This document shows positions 28,572 to 38,015 of a stretch of 64,000 bases of DNA, in pieces. Source of the DNA: a virus; IMG/VR virus record IMGVR_UViG_3300021960_000047, positions 1-64,000 of that record; one strand, written 5' to 3'. Each line of letters starts with the position of its first letter. Position 1 is the first letter of the stretch. The notes below the pieces were generated by a model. That model did no database searches. It was not told where the DNA came from and saw only the letters and a program-made list of their open reading frames with translations. A program made the position numbers and the translations under genes.

Positions 28572-29375
28572 TTATGCTAATGTGATGCCAGTATCTGTAA
28601 TCAGATGCCAAGCAGAGTCTGACCAGATTAAAGAACAAGCAGCGTGTTGAGCGACTTGTATTGTTGTTCCACCCGCCAAATTTGCTGGGGTGATCGTAGC
28701 AGTACCAGTATTGATATTTACAAACTTTTTCTCATCTCCTATCGTTACACCGTCTGGTAGGGCAACCGCAAAAGGTGTAGATGATTTGTTAAGAAAAGAA
28801 GTTGGAAGTTTGACGCTGGCAGTAGATCCTGTAGTTGTAATTGTTTCAGTAGTAAACACAAGTCTGCTGTCTACATGAACTACGCCGTTGTTAAGTGGAT
28901 GAAGATGAAGATCTACATCGCCTGAATCCCCCGTAACCCCAATGACAACTCCATAAGAAGAATCGCCGTTTTTAACTTCAAAATGATTAACTGCGTTTGG
29001 AGTACCATTAAAAGAAATAATTGGGTTATCGTTGCTATCGTGAATGTCATCGGTAATGACGTCAACCAACGTTTTGTTGGTCAGGATATCTGTCGTGTCC
29101 TTTAATACAACGGTGCCAGTAGCATTAGGGAGAGTGATAGTTTTATTACTACCTGAAGTAGTTGCTGCAACTAATTTTGTATCGTATGTCCCATTTTCAA
29201 AAATAATTGAACCGTCAGAATCAAAACTGATGTTTGTGGTCGAAGAGACAGAATCCCCAAACAGCAGAAATAAAGACCGAAAATTTGTATTGATCTTATC
29301 TGCTGCCTGACGTAAAGTATCGCCAGTACCATCATTGGCAGTAGTACCGTTGTTTAAAATTTCTCTGGTTGCCAT
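28572..29375 (-). CDS. Fibre-like structural protein within the baseplate block
   Basis: A protein of 267 residues from the ATG at 29375 (ATREILNNGTTANDGTGDTL). A TTG six bases upstream is an unlikely start. It has a TLTNKTLV-type fibre motif near residue 105 and a small C-terminal domain (SSTPFAVALPDGVTIGDEKKF, DSAWHLITDTGITLA). It lies between the gp7-like and gp8-like genes. A late promoter octamer lies 30 bases upstream. Possibly a gp9-like connector or short fibre; function not established. Confidence 0.5.
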   Translation of the reverse strand: MATREILNNGTTANDGTGDTLRQAADKINTNFRSLFLLFGDSVSSTTNISFDSDGSIIFENGTYDTKLVAATTSGSNKTITLPNATGTVVLKDTTDILTNKTLVDVITDDIHDSNDNPIISFNGTPNAVNHFEVKNGDSSYGVVIGVTGDSGDVDLHLHPLNNGVVHVDSRLVFTTETITTTGSTASVKLPTSFLNKSSTPFAVALPDGVTIGDEKKFVNINTGTATITPANLAGGTTIQVAQHAACSLIWSDSAWHLITDTGITLA

Positions 29376-29404
29376 TTCCAAAATTTCCGTTTATTTGTAT
29401 TGAC

Positions 29405-29412
29405 TATTTATA
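29405..29412 (-). promoter_or_regulatory. T4-type late promoter octamer
   Basis: TATAAATA 30 bases upstream of the ATG at 29375, in a 57-base intergenic gap after the gp7-like gene. The expected start site is near 29399. Confidence 0.7.
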
Positions 29413-29432
29413 AGGGTTTTATTCAAAATCAA

Positions 29433-30758
29433 CTATATGTCGCCATTATATCCCAAAATAGGAGCAGAGTCGCCGTTACCGAGTCCGTCACTATCAACAG
29501 AATGCAAATAACTGAAATGCCAAACATCTTCGTCTATCAAATTGATTATATTAGATAGGTCAGCATAACTATCATCAAGAGTTCTAGCATTTATATCATC
29601 CGCGTCAGCGAGAGAACCATATTGCGTGTCCCAATTTGCAATTGTTCTTGGGTGGAACATATCGTTTGGTCTGGTTCTAATTCTATATCCATCCGGACCA
29701 GGAGCAATCTCAGTAACAGAAGAGGTTAGAAGTCCCTTTGTTTCTTGTTTTGTTGTTATATTAGTTGTTTGCACAATTAATACTGGTGGAGGCGGTTGGA
29801 TAAGAGCAGGTGGAACCAACCCCAACCCCAAATCAAATACTGAAGTTATGTCTACCTTTCCTGCAAGGTACATACCTGCTGGGTGAATGAAAGACTTATA
29901 TGCTCTTTGCCAAACATTAACGGAAAGTGGTGTAGATATCAGCAATCCATATAACTGGAAAAACCTATTGTCAGTTATTCTTTTATCCGTAACATCAGAA
30001 CCAATTGCTGTGTTAGAAGTTTTTTCAGATTCAATTCTAAGTTTTTTTCCTTGATATAGCAAAGCGTTACTAGCAGCATAATTAAGAGAAACATCAGATG
30101 CATATGAAGTTGGGTTGCCTTCTGCATTAACTGCCCAAGAAGGAGTAGAGGTAGTTTTTAAAGAAACCTTTTTTTCAAAATAATTTAATTCGTAGTCTAC
30201 ACCTTCAACAATTTCTATGAATTCTCCGTCATCTTTTTGCAGAAAGACTGTAACTACTGCGTCCGGAAATGTAAAAGAAAAGTTATTACCTGTTGTAACC
30301 CCACCACCAATATACTCTAGCGTTTCTAATCTGGGGTCGCCCACATTAAATACTCTATCTCTCCCATATTCTACTTCAATATCTACTCCATAAAATATCC
30401 TAAAAAACTGTTTTATAGAATATTCTGTTCCTTTAGATCTATAGAGTATGTTTGAGTATTGTATTGCTGATCTTTTATCGTTGAACGTTTCAAAATAAGG
30501 TTCGCCGAGTAAAAGTTCGCTTGCGATAAATGTCAAAAATTCAGTTTTTGTTTGTACTACATCACGGGATATTAGGAGATCTTGAATATTTGAAACAGGG
30601 TTATCCCCTGCTTCAAGACTTTTATAATACTCTTCCAAGAACTTTACTAAATTTGGGTACTTATCGTCGAAATGAGACGGCAAAGCATTAAAAACTTCAT
30701 ACCGATCAAAGTCTAGGTCGTATCGATAGATATCGGATGTTGTCTTGTCAATTGACAT
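29433..30758 (-). CDS. Baseplate wedge protein, gp7-like by position
   Basis: A 441-residue protein, MSIDKTTSDIYRYDLDFDRY at the start, then YPNLVKFLEEYYKSLE and a helical domain with FFRIFYGVDIEVEYGRDRVF. The C-terminal part is Pro-rich (PALIQPPPPVLI) followed by a mixed domain. It follows gp6 directly (5-base gap). Its place in the order 25-6-X-8 makes gp7 the natural counterpart, although T4 gp7 is 1032 residues, so it may correspond to only part of it. No enzymatic motif. Confidence 0.5.
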   Translation of the reverse strand: MSIDKTTSDIYRYDLDFDRYEVFNALPSHFDDKYPNLVKFLEEYYKSLEAGDNPVSNIQDLLISRDVVQTKTEFLTFIASELLLGEPYFETFNDKRSAIQYSNILYRSKGTEYSIKQFFRIFYGVDIEVEYGRDRVFNVGDPRLETLEYIGGGVTTGNNFSFTFPDAVVTVFLQKDDGEFIEIVEGVDYELNYFEKKVSLKTTSTPSWAVNAEGNPTSYASDVSLNYAASNALLYQGKKLRIESEKTSNTAIGSDVTDKRITDNRFFQLYGLLISTPLSVNVWQRAYKSFIHPAGMYLAGKVDITSVFDLGLGLVPPALIQPPPPVLIVQTTNITTKQETKGLLTSSVTEIAPGPDGYRIRTRPNDMFHPRTIANWDTQYGSLADADDINARTLDDSYADLSNIINLIDEDVWHFSYLHSVDSDGLGNGDSAPILGYNGDI

Positions 30759-30763
30759 GCTTG

Positions 30764-32674
30764 TTACTCGGTGTCAGTGATAACTGCTTTGGAATACGAT
30801 TCTTCTGCATCAAACTTTACAATACTGTTTCGGACTGAAGTCACAACAGATTTATTTGCAGGAATAGCATAAAGTTTTATGTAAGATCTTCCCCCTGGAA
30901 TAGATTGAACATTTAATCCAGTTATAGTAACTGTTCCAGTAGTTCTATCGTAGGAACCTATATTGTCTACTACGACGTCACCAAAAGAATCGACTATTTC
31001 TAAAACGTTAGAAGGTCTAACTTCAAATACTGCGTCTTGTCCTTCGCCAGAAACACGAACTCTTTCGTTCAATTTGTTTCTTATAAACACTGTTTTATTT
31101 TTGTAGGTAAACTCGCTGGTATAGACAGTTTTTGCTTGTTGTACAACAGGGTCTCTTATTGCGACTGGGAATTTTACAACATAATCTTTTATCTGTGTCA
31201 ATTGAGGAAATACCCTTCTATTAAGAACAATTTCCGCGCGAGAAGAGAGCACAGAAGGATCAGTAGCGTCAATATCGGTTAACAGGTTTGACAAACGAAA
31301 TACTTTACCAAAACTTCCAGTATTTTCTGCAAAATATTCTTCTACAGAAGTGTTCACAGCTGCTCGTATGTTGGATTGAGTCAATCCTGTCAAAGCAGGA
31401 TTAAACTGGAAAAACACTTCAGTCGCAATATAAGTTTCTACTGGATCTTGGAACCTTAACTGAAAAGATGTTATAGAATATTGTTCTGCTAACTCTAGAA
31501 TCTTTTGCCTAGTATTAGAAATTGTTTGCGAACTTAGTCCTGCTTTCCAGACTATAGAAACATATACTGCTCCAAAATCTGGGTCAAGTTCGTCTTGTCC
31601 TCCCCAAGATTGTATGTCACTAATAAAAGAAGAATATTTCTTTAGTATGAGTGCGGTGTAATCGTTAGCAGTTACCATTCTGTTTTGTGAAGAAAATTGA
31701 TATGGGGCATTTTTTCTTATAGATTCAATAGACTCAACAGCAGTACCGCCAGAGGAACTTGTCACCGTTTCGAGATTAACTGTATCTAAATTGGGGTCTA
31801 CGAGATAACTTCCAATGTAGATGTCAGAAGCAAGAACAAGACTTTGTATTCCATTTGCTGTTTCTCCGCTATTTCGAAGATAATTAACAGCAACGACGTT
31901 TCCTGCCTTTGGTGAAACACCGAGAGTTGTTCCGTTACCAAAAGACAACTCATAAAATCCATTAGGGGATTCTCTAAGAACATACAACCTAGATTCTTCA
32001 TCAATCGTTGTAGCGTCAACTAGGTTTTGATAAACAGAAAATTCTGAACCTCCGTCTACCTCAGAGGATGCCTGATCTTCAAACACCCTGACAATGGCAG
32101 TGCTTATGTCAACTTCTTTGTCGGGGATAACATAAACAGTATCTAATGAAGACCCAACCAAAAAGTCTTGTTGTCTCTCTTCTCCTTCGTAGACGAAAAT
32201 TGTCCCATCAGGGTCGCCCGCAGGATAAAATTTATACGTCCCATTTTCTAAAAATGCTTCAACAGTTACCCTATTACTAAATGTATAGTCTACCTCGTCT
32301 TTTGTTCCACGAAGGACCAACTCACCAGGAAGTAATTTGACCTGAGTCGCTAAATTGCTAACCGAGTTTGGAGTTATTGAAAAATTAATAGTGCACTCAG
32401 AAGATTTTTTAGAGTCCGGAATATATCCCAAAGATTCCGCTAAAGAGACAACAGAAGGTCTTAATTGTGCTGTGACTAAAAACGACTCGTTTAATGCAAA
32501 ATTGGTCAAAAGTGCATTATAATGAGTGTTATATGCAAGAACGTCTAAAATATTGTTTATACCAGAACCGTCGAAATCATAATCATTAAATTGCCCACCA
32601 TCTTTTAAAAAGTTCTTTAAACTTTCTTTAATGGCATTGAAGTCTAATTCTGTTGATTTTATTGTGGTTGCCAT
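30764..32674 (-). CDS. 6: Baseplate wedge protein gp6
   Basis: A 636-residue protein. The N-terminus (DFNAIKESLKNFLKDGGQFNDYDFDGSGI, here split at residue 20 for length: DFNAIKESLKNFLKDGGQ then FNDYDFDG) and LAYNTHYNALLTNFALNE are characteristic of gp6, the ring-forming wedge protein of the T4 baseplate (660 residues in T4; gpJ-like core). It starts inside the stop of gp25 (TAATG), so the two are translationally coupled. The C-terminal half includes the conserved NAPYQFSSQNRMVTANDY core. Strong match in size, order and motif. Confidence 0.85.
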   Translation of the reverse strand: MATTIKSTELDFNAIKESLKNFLKDGGQFNDYDFDGSGINNILDVLAYNTHYNALLTNFALNESFLVTAQLRPSVVSLAESLGYIPDSKKSSECTINFSITPNSVSNLATQVKLLPGELVLRGTKDEVDYTFSNRVTVEAFLENGTYKFYPAGDPDGTIFVYEGEERQQDFLVGSSLDTVYVIPDKEVDISTAIVRVFEDQASSEVDGGSEFSVYQNLVDATTIDEESRLYVLRESPNGFYELSFGNGTTLGVSPKAGNVVAVNYLRNSGETANGIQSLVLASDIYIGSYLVDPNLDTVNLETVTSSSGGTAVESIESIRKNAPYQFSSQNRMVTANDYTALILKKYSSFISDIQSWGGQDELDPDFGAVYVSIVWKAGLSSQTISNTRQKILELAEQYSITSFQLRFQDPVETYIATEVFFQFNPALTGLTQSNIRAAVNTSVEEYFAENTGSFGKVFRLSNLLTDIDATDPSVLSSRAEIVLNRRVFPQLTQIKDYVVKFPVAIRDPVVQQAKTVYTSEFTYKNKTVFIRNKLNERVRVSGEGQDAVFEVRPSNVLEIVDSFGDVVVDNIGSYDRTTGTVTITGLNVQSIPGGRSYIKLYAIPANKSVVTSVRNSIVKFDAEESYSKAVITDTE

Positions 32675-33198
32675 TATCGTAACCTATTCAAATTTATGGT
32701 TGTTGTGACAGTTTCTTCGAAACTTATGTTTTTGATGTTCAAGTCCAGTTTTATCCTCAAATCATTAGAAGAATACCTAAGAAGATCAGAAGAACCGCTC
32801 TCAATAATTTTTTCTCCTTGAAGATAAGTAATATTTTTTACTTCAACTCTAGGTTCCCAACGCTGTAGGGTTTTGGTTATTATTCTTGTCACAAAAGGTT
32901 CAGAAACTTTGGTACTGCTTTCAAATAAGAGAGATCTCAAATTTCCACCAAAACTGGGTTCAAAAGGTTTTTCTTGGGTATTGGTTAACAATATATTTTC
33001 GACAGACTGTAGTACAGCAGCAACATCAGTTTTTTTATAAATGTCGCCTTTAAAATCTTGCCCAACACCAGAACTGTCGTAACTGGTAGGTGTCCCTGGT
33101 TTGGCTGTAAAAGACAAATCAACGTCTGAGTTGAATTTTGTCTTTCCTGTAAGTAGAGTTTTATTTTTTAACCCTGGAAGTACTCTATTCAGTGCCAT
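32674..33198 (-). CDS. 25: Baseplate wedge protein gp25
   Basis: A protein of 174 residues from the ATG at 33198 (MALNRVLPGLKNKTLL); a frame extension of four residues upstream is not needed. The core KKTDVAAVLQSVENILLTNT, KPFEPSFGGNLRSLLFE and VKNITY match gp25, the lysozyme-like wedge protein (GPW/gp25 family) that joins gp53 and gp6 and docks the first sheath ring. The N-terminal extension is longer than in T4 (132 residues). A late promoter lies 28 bases upstream. Confidence 0.85.
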   Translation of the reverse strand: MALNRVLPGLKNKTLLTGKTKFNSDVDLSFTAKPGTPTSYDSSGVGQDFKGDIYKKTDVAAVLQSVENILLTNTQEKPFEPSFGGNLRSLLFESSTKVSEPFVTRIITKTLQRWEPRVEVKNITYLQGEKIIESGSSDLLRYSSNDLRIKLDLNIKNISFEETVTTTINLNRLR

Positions 33199-33225
33199 CG
33201 GAGGTTCCAATTAATTTACTTCATT

Positions 33226-33233
33226 TATTTATA
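33226..33233 (-). promoter_or_regulatory. T4-type late promoter octamer for gp25-gp6
   Basis: TATAAATA 28 bases upstream of the gp25 start, in the gap after the spike gene. The expected start site is near 33220. Confidence 0.75.
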
Positions 33234-33239
33234 CGCCAA

Positions 33240-35609
33240 TTAATCAGATATCTCTACCAAATCGTCCTCAGAAAGTATTCTTCTATTAAAGTACGTTCCA
33301 ACTTTCATTTGAAAAGAAGTTTTAAAACTTGTGTCTACAGTTGGCATAACCACAATTAACTGCTGAGACAATATTCCGTCTGGGCGAATAAAGTCGTAAT
33401 CTAAACTTAATTGATCGTAGAAGAAAGTATCTCTAATATACAAAGAGAGGTCAAAGGTGGCACTGTAGTCAATCTTGCCCCTTGAGTTGAACAGCGTGTA
33501 TACAACAGCGCGTCCTTCATACTTCAATTGATTGATTGTTGGTCTGCCTGTGATCAAAGAAATTTGCGTCGAACCGCCATCTTCTTTTCTATAGGGTTCT
33601 CTCCAATAACGAGCAGTTGGTTGTTCTTTTGATGCATCATATGCTTCCCTGATACCGCTGGCAGGGTGATAATATCCTTCTGTAACTTGTAGTCTATGTC
33701 GACCAAACTCATTAGAGGAGGCAATACCTTCCATCAACCAAGCATGCAAGTACCACTGCCTTGCTAAGTTTTGTCTTTGATCAAACAGCGGCACAAAATC
33801 TAGTGAAGTTTTAGATCCAGGTGCACCGAGGAATTTAGAAACAGTACAAGACTTAGATAGTTTTGTGTTGCTTGTTATTGGTGTGCTGTTTTTATCTGGA
33901 TTATAAACTGGATCTGCCAAAATAGTTCTGACAGAAGAAACTTTGTTCTTTGGCAAAAACGTTTTAGAAGACCTTTCTACAGGGTTCCCGAGTAGACTGT
34001 ATCCAAACTTTGCTGTAGGTTGTGCCTGTCCTGTCCTCTTAATTTCGTATGGGGCAGGAGGAAGCGGCAACGTATAGTGAGGGTGTATTCTGTTTTCGTC
34101 AAGAAGAGATTGAATACACTTGGCGCCATCGGTCTGTTTCTCTGGCGAAGTTTGTGCATCGTTAGCACCGTCCATCGTACGCAATTTAGAGCGAATCTCT
34201 TGGGTGGTTGGTGTCCAGTTAAAGTAATACGTGTACGAATCAATCTTCGCAATCTTATCTTCGATCGTGTTATCTTCGTCAACAAGTACCTTACGAACAG
34301 CAAACGGAGACGTCTTCAAGTAAACGTCGTTCCAATCTCCTGTTGTTGAATAGTTTGGCGAAACGTTAGCACCCACCCTGCCTTCTATTTGCGGTCCAGC
34401 AGTGTTTGTGTCGTCGACGTTCCATCCCCAGTCAAATTGATAGGTTGGGTCAGATGTTAATGTAGGCGAACCATCGTGTGCTGTTGTGCTTGTCGGATCA
34501 TATCCAACTGCATCAACAGTGCCAGGTACATTACCACCAGGGTCTGCCACTGGTGAACTTACTGCCTGAAATGCATGGAAACAATACTTAGAAGTATCTG
34601 CCTTAGTAGCATAACTCGATCGATGTGCCCAGTGAGACTCGTCTGCGTACAGAGCAAACTTCGCTGTCCACGCCTCCAGAGCGCGTCCTACAAGGTTTCC
34701 TTGGAATACCGTAGCACTACCATTATCGTCGTCTGGACCTGTGTAGAGAGACCCTACGAAGTGCATATTAGACCCACCGATCTTTCCTGTTGGGGCAACA
34801 ACCGTTACATCTTTCGAAGAGAGCACTGCCTGATTTCCTGACGCAACATGCCAACCGTCCTCTGCTGTCGCCCTCACGTTTCTACCAGCATTGACGATAT
34901 GATCTTTTTTCGCGATAACTCTAATGTCTTTTTTACCAACAATCTTTACATCGCTAGAATAAAAATCAAACGTGTCTCCCCAAACTTTTGTGTCCTTGTT
35001 ACCACGAACAATTGTGCTATGGGTATCACCAGTTTCAGTAATTAACGAACCATGAGTTGACTGATTGTAATTTGCGCCGACGTTCACGTTCATAGTCCCG
35101 CCAACTTCAACATTATAGTTTCCATTAACAACAAGGTTTAGGTCTCCGTCATAGGTTAAATTTCCTTGACCAGAAACTACTAATTCGTGATCAGCACCAG
35201 CAACCTGTACTTGGTGCGACCTAGAGACCACAACAACAGAACCGTCCTGTTTAAGTTCTACTCCAGCACCTGTGTGGTGCTTCAACAGTATTCTTTCGTT
35301 CCCTGGAGTATCGTCTATTTCAAACGAATGTCCAGAGGGAGTGGTGTTTGCTTGATTAAATGGGTAGATTGAAGGCGAAGCATAAGGAACGTCAAAGTTT
35401 ACGCCAAGAGTAGATCCACCTAAACGAAGGTCGTTTATTTGAATACCACGTGCTGAAGCACTTACACTAGGAGAGAACCAGTTAGAACGGAGAGGGTATT
35501 CGCCTGTTGGATCTGACATACCGTCTCGAGAGATACCAACGCTGAACTCTCTTTCAACACCGTTTTCTTTTGCCAGACGGTCTTCAATTTTGTTATTTGT
35601 TGTTGTCAA
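33240..35609 (-). CDS. Central spike beta-helix protein (gp5 C-terminal-like)
   Basis: A 789-residue protein. Residues about 95-280 carry the phrases FEIDDTPGNERILLKHHTG and VELKQDGSVVV, then valine-alternating repeats (NYNVEVGGTMNVNVGANYN, DVKIVGKKDIRVIAKKDHI). This is the signature of the triple-stranded beta-helix of T4 gp5 and VgrG spikes that pierce the outer membrane. The C-terminal 450 residues are unrelated and may bind other baseplate parts. The start is TTG (35609), overlapping the amidase gene stop, with GGAG 8 bases before it. The OB part of gp5 is encoded separately at 38015-38929, so the spike is split. Confidence 0.7.
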   Translation of the reverse strand: MTTTNNKIEDRLAKENGVEREFSVGISRDGMSDPTGEYPLRSNWFSPSVSASARGIQINDLRLGGSTLGVNFDVPYASPSIYPFNQANTTPSGHSFEIDDTPGNERILLKHHTGAGVELKQDGSVVVVSRSHQVQVAGADHELVVSGQGNLTYDGDLNLVVNGNYNVEVGGTMNVNVGANYNQSTHGSLITETGDTHSTIVRGNKDTKVWGDTFDFYSSDVKIVGKKDIRVIAKKDHIVNAGRNVRATAEDGWHVASGNQAVLSSKDVTVVAPTGKIGGSNMHFVGSLYTGPDDDNGSATVFQGNLVGRALEAWTAKFALYADESHWAHRSSYATKADTSKYCFHAFQAVSSPVADPGGNVPGTVDAVGYDPTSTTAHDGSPTLTSDPTYQFDWGWNVDDTNTAGPQIEGRVGANVSPNYSTTGDWNDVYLKTSPFAVRKVLVDEDNTIEDKIAKIDSYTYYFNWTPTTQEIRSKLRTMDGANDAQTSPEKQTDGAKCIQSLLDENRIHPHYTLPLPPAPYEIKRTGQAQPTAKFGYSLLGNPVERSSKTFLPKNKVSSVRTILADPVYNPDKNSTPITSNTKLSKSCTVSKFLGAPGSKTSLDFVPLFDQRQNLARQWYLHAWLMEGIASSNEFGRHRLQVTEGYYHPASGIREAYDASKEQPTARYWREPYRKEDGGSTQISLITGRPTINQLKYEGRAVVYTLFNSRGKIDYSATFDLSLYIRDTFFYDQLSLDYDFIRPDGILSQQLIVVMPTVDTSFKTSFQMKVGTYFNRRILSEDDLVEISD

Positions 35610-37102
35610 AACTTCTTCTCCATAACGTCTGGATCTTTTTCAAGTGCATCTATCTCGGAATTAGTTTCTTCAAGTTTTGCTAAAATATCATCTGGTGTAA
35701 ACCCTGCTTGATTAATTGGGTCAGTGTACAAACTTAATTTATTAAAGTTGTTGAAAACGTAAGTCCGAACATCAAACCCTGGATCTTCTTGTGTTGGGTC
35801 TATGTCCATATGCCCGAGTGCCTGTCCTCCTGGGAACTGACTAAAAAATACTCTCATAATTTGATAAAAAGTATTATACTGAGATCTACTAATCGATCTT
35901 GTAGAAGCAACTTCGTAAAGGTTTGATGCTCCAGTAGAAACGTTCAACCCCCCAACGAAACAGATTCCTATTGAGTGTTCGTCATGTCCATTTAGGTCGC
36001 AATGCTTTCCTGCTTTATTCAAAGGGACGCCCCTCTCAACAGAACCGTCTCTACGAATAATAAGATGATAAGCATTATCACCTGCTCCCGTTAGTTCTGT
36101 GAGTTGAGAAGCACTAAGGTTGGCGTTTGTGAAAGTCTCTGACCAATGCACTATGACTTCGCTTATGCCTCTCGTGATGCTAGACATCTCTGCCTCAAGT
36201 TCTTCTATAGAAGAAATAAAAGAACCTTCTGCGTCTATAGTATCTACGTCAATAATATATGGGTTTGGTCCTGGCAAATCGGTCGTGTTGTCAATAGTTC
36301 CCGCGATGGTGCCCCTAGTTGACGACATCAAAGACTGCAAAGAACCAGTACTAGCATTAGTCCCGCTTGCTGCTTTCACATAAGAAGCAGCAAAGGTATC
36401 TCTCTGAGAAGGACTTAGGTCGTCAAGGTCTACATTACCCAAAGGATCTGCCACAGAGGTCACAAGGTCTTTGATTTCTGGATCTGTGAGAAGGGGGGCA
36501 AAAGAAGGAGGAAGATCAGTGAACAGATTTATTTCGCCAGAACCTTTTAAAAAAGTGGCAACAACTCTTGGTGATATATTAGATAATTCTAACGGAGAGA
36601 GCAAGGTGCCCAAAGAAGCATTAATAGACGCTACAACATCTCCTGTAATTTGTTCTGCTATTTGAGCAAGAGATCCACTGATCCCCAAAGAACCCAAAAC
36701 TGCGCCAACCCCTCCTGTGACTTCAAGTAATCTTCTTTCATAGTAATTAATAAAACTGTTTAATGCGTCTGCAATAACCGTATCAAGGTTTAATATTCCT
36801 CCTCCAATTTGCCCAAATACAGAATTGGACTTCAATACATCGATCAAGGTGTTTTTGTTCATAGAAGGGGTGAAGGGAAGCATCAAGTCGGCAACTGTAT
36901 CATAAATTTCTCCAGGAATATTCCCAGGAATATTTGTATCGATACCTCGCAAAGCATCAGAAATAATCTTTACAATTTGTGTTCTGACAATATCGGGCAT
37001 CGACCCACCAGAAAATATACCAAGACTGCTCGACAATCCTGAGGCATTTCTTATACCTTCAGCAATGTACTGGTTGTAAGTTGATTGATTAAGAATTGCC
37101 AT
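35606..37102 (-). CDS. Baseplate-associated protein with amidase (PGRP-like) domain
   Basis: A 498-residue protein. Residues about 1-270 are helical and Gly/Ser-rich. Residues about 310-450 form an N-acetylmuramoyl-L-alanine amidase type 2 domain: His319 in VIVHWSE, Tyr345-His346 in NAYHLIIRRDG, SIGICFVGG, and His431 with DPTQEDPGFD, fitting the zinc ligands of T7 lysozyme-like amidases. It would cleave the peptide-sugar bond of peptidoglycan during tail penetration. The C-terminus has a coiled helix (DDILAKLEETNSEIDALEKD). It overlaps its neighbours by 14 and 4 bases in the baseplate operon. Standalone endolysin function is less likely because of context. Confidence 0.7.
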   Translation of the reverse strand: MAILNQSTYNQYIAEGIRNASGLSSSLGIFSGGSMPDIVRTQIVKIISDALRGIDTNIPGNIPGEIYDTVADLMLPFTPSMNKNTLIDVLKSNSVFGQIGGGILNLDTVIADALNSFINYYERRLLEVTGGVGAVLGSLGISGSLAQIAEQITGDVVASINASLGTLLSPLELSNISPRVVATFLKGSGEINLFTDLPPSFAPLLTDPEIKDLVTSVADPLGNVDLDDLSPSQRDTFAASYVKAASGTNASTGSLQSLMSSTRGTIAGTIDNTTDLPGPNPYIIDVDTIDAEGSFISSIEELEAEMSSITRGISEVIVHWSETFTNANLSASQLTELTGAGDNAYHLIIRRDGSVERGVPLNKAGKHCDLNGHDEHSIGICFVGGLNVSTGASNLYEVASTRSISRSQYNTFYQIMRVFFSQFPGGQALGHMDIDPTQEDPGFDVRTYVFNNFNKLSLYTDPINQAGFTPDDILAKLEETNSEIDALEKDPDVMEKKF

Positions 37103-38015
37103 CAGATGGAGTCTCGTTCAGCGGAGAAATATAGTCAAGAATTGCTCTACGGTTTTCTTGAGAGATAGTTAGTCCGTTATTTGCTTGAGGCGGATATGTG
37201 TTATTCAAAGTAACAGGTCCAGGAAGAGTTCCGTCAAACATTCCGTTGTCTCCGTCAAGGGATTGTAATAAGGTGTTAATACTCTGTGGTTGGCCAGAAT
37301 TAATGATAATAAATGGATAGTTGTTTCTTTCGTTGTCTAATCCGTAGATAGTTGCATCGTTAAACTCAGATGGAGTTGTTGAGGTAGCAGCTGCTTCAGC
37401 GTTTCTTTTAGTAGAAGTTTCTTTATAAGAACTTGTCTTGGTTGGAGAAGAACCTGACCTTATTATCGTATCATACCACCAATGCCCAGATTCGTCGCCA
37501 TCTCCAGTAGGAGTATCGCTAGAAAAGTTCCACTTATATCCTTGGATAACATCACTTCCGTCTTGAGTTTCGTTGAACGTTCCCTTTTGAGAAGTTGTAG
37601 CAACCAAAAAATGTTGTCCTGCGATAGTGCTTGCATCTGCTTCTCTTGATGTTGGCGCAAATTCGTCTCCGACAATAGCATTTCCTGGATTATCTTCGGT
37701 GGAAGGAATTTCCATCTCACCATGAATATAAAGAATACCAGTACCATAAGTTATATGGTCTATGTCTGGAACTTCTTCAGTAACTGCTTGCCAACCATCT
37801 TGTCTTTGGGCAACGTTTGGGTCGCTCGGGTCAGCAGTGTTTAGACTACCAAATCTCTCAAAATCTCGGTTAGAATATCTGCCAATATTTGACATATTGG
37901 CGATGAACCATTCTCGAATTCTAGCAGCATGACCTTCTCTGAGGTCGTCCAATCCGACGCGATCATAGAGGTTGCGAATGTAACTTGAAATTTCAGATAA
38001 GTTTAAGAGTGCCAT
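37089..38015 (-). CDS. Baseplate-region protein, unknown function
   Basis: A 308-residue protein starting MALLNLSEISSYIRNLYDRV and rich in Ser, Thr, Asp and Asn, with no membrane segment. The N-terminal 50 residues are helical; the rest looks like loop-rich beta domains (ATTSQKGTFNETQDGSDV, HWWYDTIIRSGSS). It lies between the gp5 OB/lysozyme protein and the amidase protein, overlapping both genes (TAATG start and a 14-base overlap). It may link the two in the hub. No family recognised. Confidence 0.45.
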   Translation of the reverse strand: MALLNLSEISSYIRNLYDRVGLDDLREGHAARIREWFIANMSNIGRYSNRDFERFGSLNTADPSDPNVAQRQDGWQAVTEEVPDIDHITYGTGILYIHGEMEIPSTEDNPGNAIVGDEFAPTSREADASTIAGQHFLVATTSQKGTFNETQDGSDVIQGYKWNFSSDTPTGDGDESGHWWYDTIIRSGSSPTKTSSYKETSTKRNAEAAATSTTPSEFNDATIYGLDNERNNYPFIIINSGQPQSINTLLQSLDGDNGMFDGTLPGPVTLNNTYPPQANNGLTISQENRRAILDYISPLNETPSDGNS